This document shows, one piece after another, positions 5,513-5,787 of a stretch of DNA of 5,787 nt (position 1 is the stretch's first letter; every line of letters starts with the position of its first letter). The DNA is from Aquabacterium sp. GTDB taxonomy: Bacteria > Pseudomonadota > Gammaproteobacteria > Burkholderiales > Burkholderiaceae_C. The notes under the pieces were generated by a model. That model ran no database searches and was not told where the DNA came from. It was given only the letters and a program-made list of their open reading frames with translations. The position numbers and the translations under genes are program-made. The stretch is taken from the NCBI GenBank assembly GCA_017989885.1, contig JAGNPA010000137.1:1-5787 (forward strand). The letters are read 5' to 3'.

Positions 5513-5554
5513 GCCGCTGCTTTCGTCTTCCTGTTGTCATTCAGAAAGCGCGGC
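5513..5554 (+). promoter_or_regulatory. Antiterminator pairing of the thrS attenuator
   Basis: GCCGCTGCTTTC (5513-5524) can pair with GAAAGCGCGGC (5544-5554), giving 11 Watson-Crick pairs with one bulged T (5518) and a 19-base loop. The right-hand arm contains the whole 5' arm of the terminator (5545-5553), so the two folds exclude each other. This is the region 2:3 pairing expected of an amino-acid attenuator. Confidence 0.75.
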
Positions 5555-5571
5555 GTCCACCGCGCTTTTTT
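5545..5571 (+). terminator. Attenuator terminator upstream of thrS
   Basis: AAAGCGCGG (5545-5553) and CCGCGCTTT (5560-5568) form a 9-bp perfect stem around CGTCCA, followed by T to 5571. It lies after the Thr-rich leader and 52 bases before the thrS ATG, in the thrS direction, and no other gene ends here that would need it. It is read as the region 3:4 terminator of the attenuator. Confidence 0.88.
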
Positions 5572-5623
5572 CATGTCCCTCGCAGCCTGACTGCGGGCGC
5601 ACTCCAGATACTGAAGGTTCCCC

Positions 5624-5787
5624 ATGATTTCCATCCAATTGCCTGACGGCTCCAAGCGTTAATTTCCAGGCCCCGTGACCGTGGCCGAAGTGGCCGCCTC
5701 CATCGGTGCCGGTTTGGCCAAAGCCGCGCTGGCGGGGCGGGTCGGTCGCGGCGAGTCTGCCCGCCTGGTGGACACCAGCTACCGCAT
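5624..5787 (+). CDS. thrS: Threonyl-tRNA synthetase, N-terminal part, with an in-frame stop at codon 13
   Basis: ThrS charges tRNA-Thr with threonine; it is normally essential and about 640 residues long. Only the first 55 codons are here, covering part of the N-terminal TGS domain. From the ATG (GAAGG at 5613-5617, six bases before) the frame reads [12 protein letters not shown], a typical ThrS opening, then TAA (5660-5662), then continues without shift as [15 protein letters not shown] and [11 protein letters not shown], again typical. A single substitution from CAA or GAA (Gln/Glu is usual here) would create the stop. Possibilities are a sequencing error, a true nonsense mutation, or expression from a later start such as GTG at 5675 or 5681, which would lose the first 17 or 19 residues. 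The attenuator upstream supports a functional gene. The identification as ThrS is firm; whether this copy is intact is not. Confidence 0.85.

Noticed and set aside
5573..5590. Short ORF MSLAA between the attenuator terminator and thrS
   Set aside because: It has no ribosome-binding site beyond the T-tract and no informative codon content; chance is the simplest reading.

Overview
The window comes from a GC-rich betaproteobacterium, most likely Burkholderiales and near the Comamonadaceae or relatives. This is inferred from a PhaP1-type phasin close to that of Cupriavidus, a short E. coli-type inorganic pyrophosphatase, a 438-residue isocitrate lyase, and an aat-bpt pair. It looks like a chromosomal housekeeping region. 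I see no mobile elements, CRISPR arrays, rRNA or tRNA genes.

Layout, left to right. On the minus strand lie bpt (5' part only, running off the left edge) and aat, two N-degron aminoacyl-transferases whose reading frames overlap by a GTGA. Next is a 219-base gap rich in inverted repeats with a strong minus-strand terminator, then phaP (phasin, minus strand). A divergent control region of about 230 bases separates phaP from ppa (inorganic pyrophosphatase, plus strand), which ends at its own terminator. aceA (isocitrate lyase, plus strand) follows, with a well-formed promoter overlapped by a striking array of palindromic half-sites. aceA converges on a minus-strand gene for a secreted, probably outer-membrane beta-barrel protein that I do not recognise, with a two-way terminator between them. 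Divergent from that gene is the control region and first 55 codons of thrS (threonyl-tRNA synthetase), which runs off the right edge.

The most interesting part is the thrS leader (about 5374-5623). It encodes a 15-residue peptide with six threonines, followed by an intrinsic terminator whose 5' arm can pair with an upstream segment instead. This is the layout of a classical ribosome-mediated attenuator, here sensing charged tRNA-Thr and controlling the enzyme that charges it. The thrS frame itself has an in-frame TAA at codon 13, although the protein similarity continues in the same frame on both sides. That is a real nonsense mutation, a sequence error, or a sign that translation starts further downstream.

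The other main regulatory signals are tandem GTCTT-N4-AAGAC operators over the aceA promoter, a -10-like hexamer formed partly from a terminator's T-tract exactly where a leaderless aat transcript would need it, and three TTGCA motifs spaced exactly 37 bases apart before phaP. The metabolic genes centre on acetyl-CoA use (glyoxylate shunt, polyhydroxyalkanoate granules), and pyrophosphatase serves biosynthesis and aminoacyl-tRNA formation in general. Apart from bpt-aat there is no clear shared operon.
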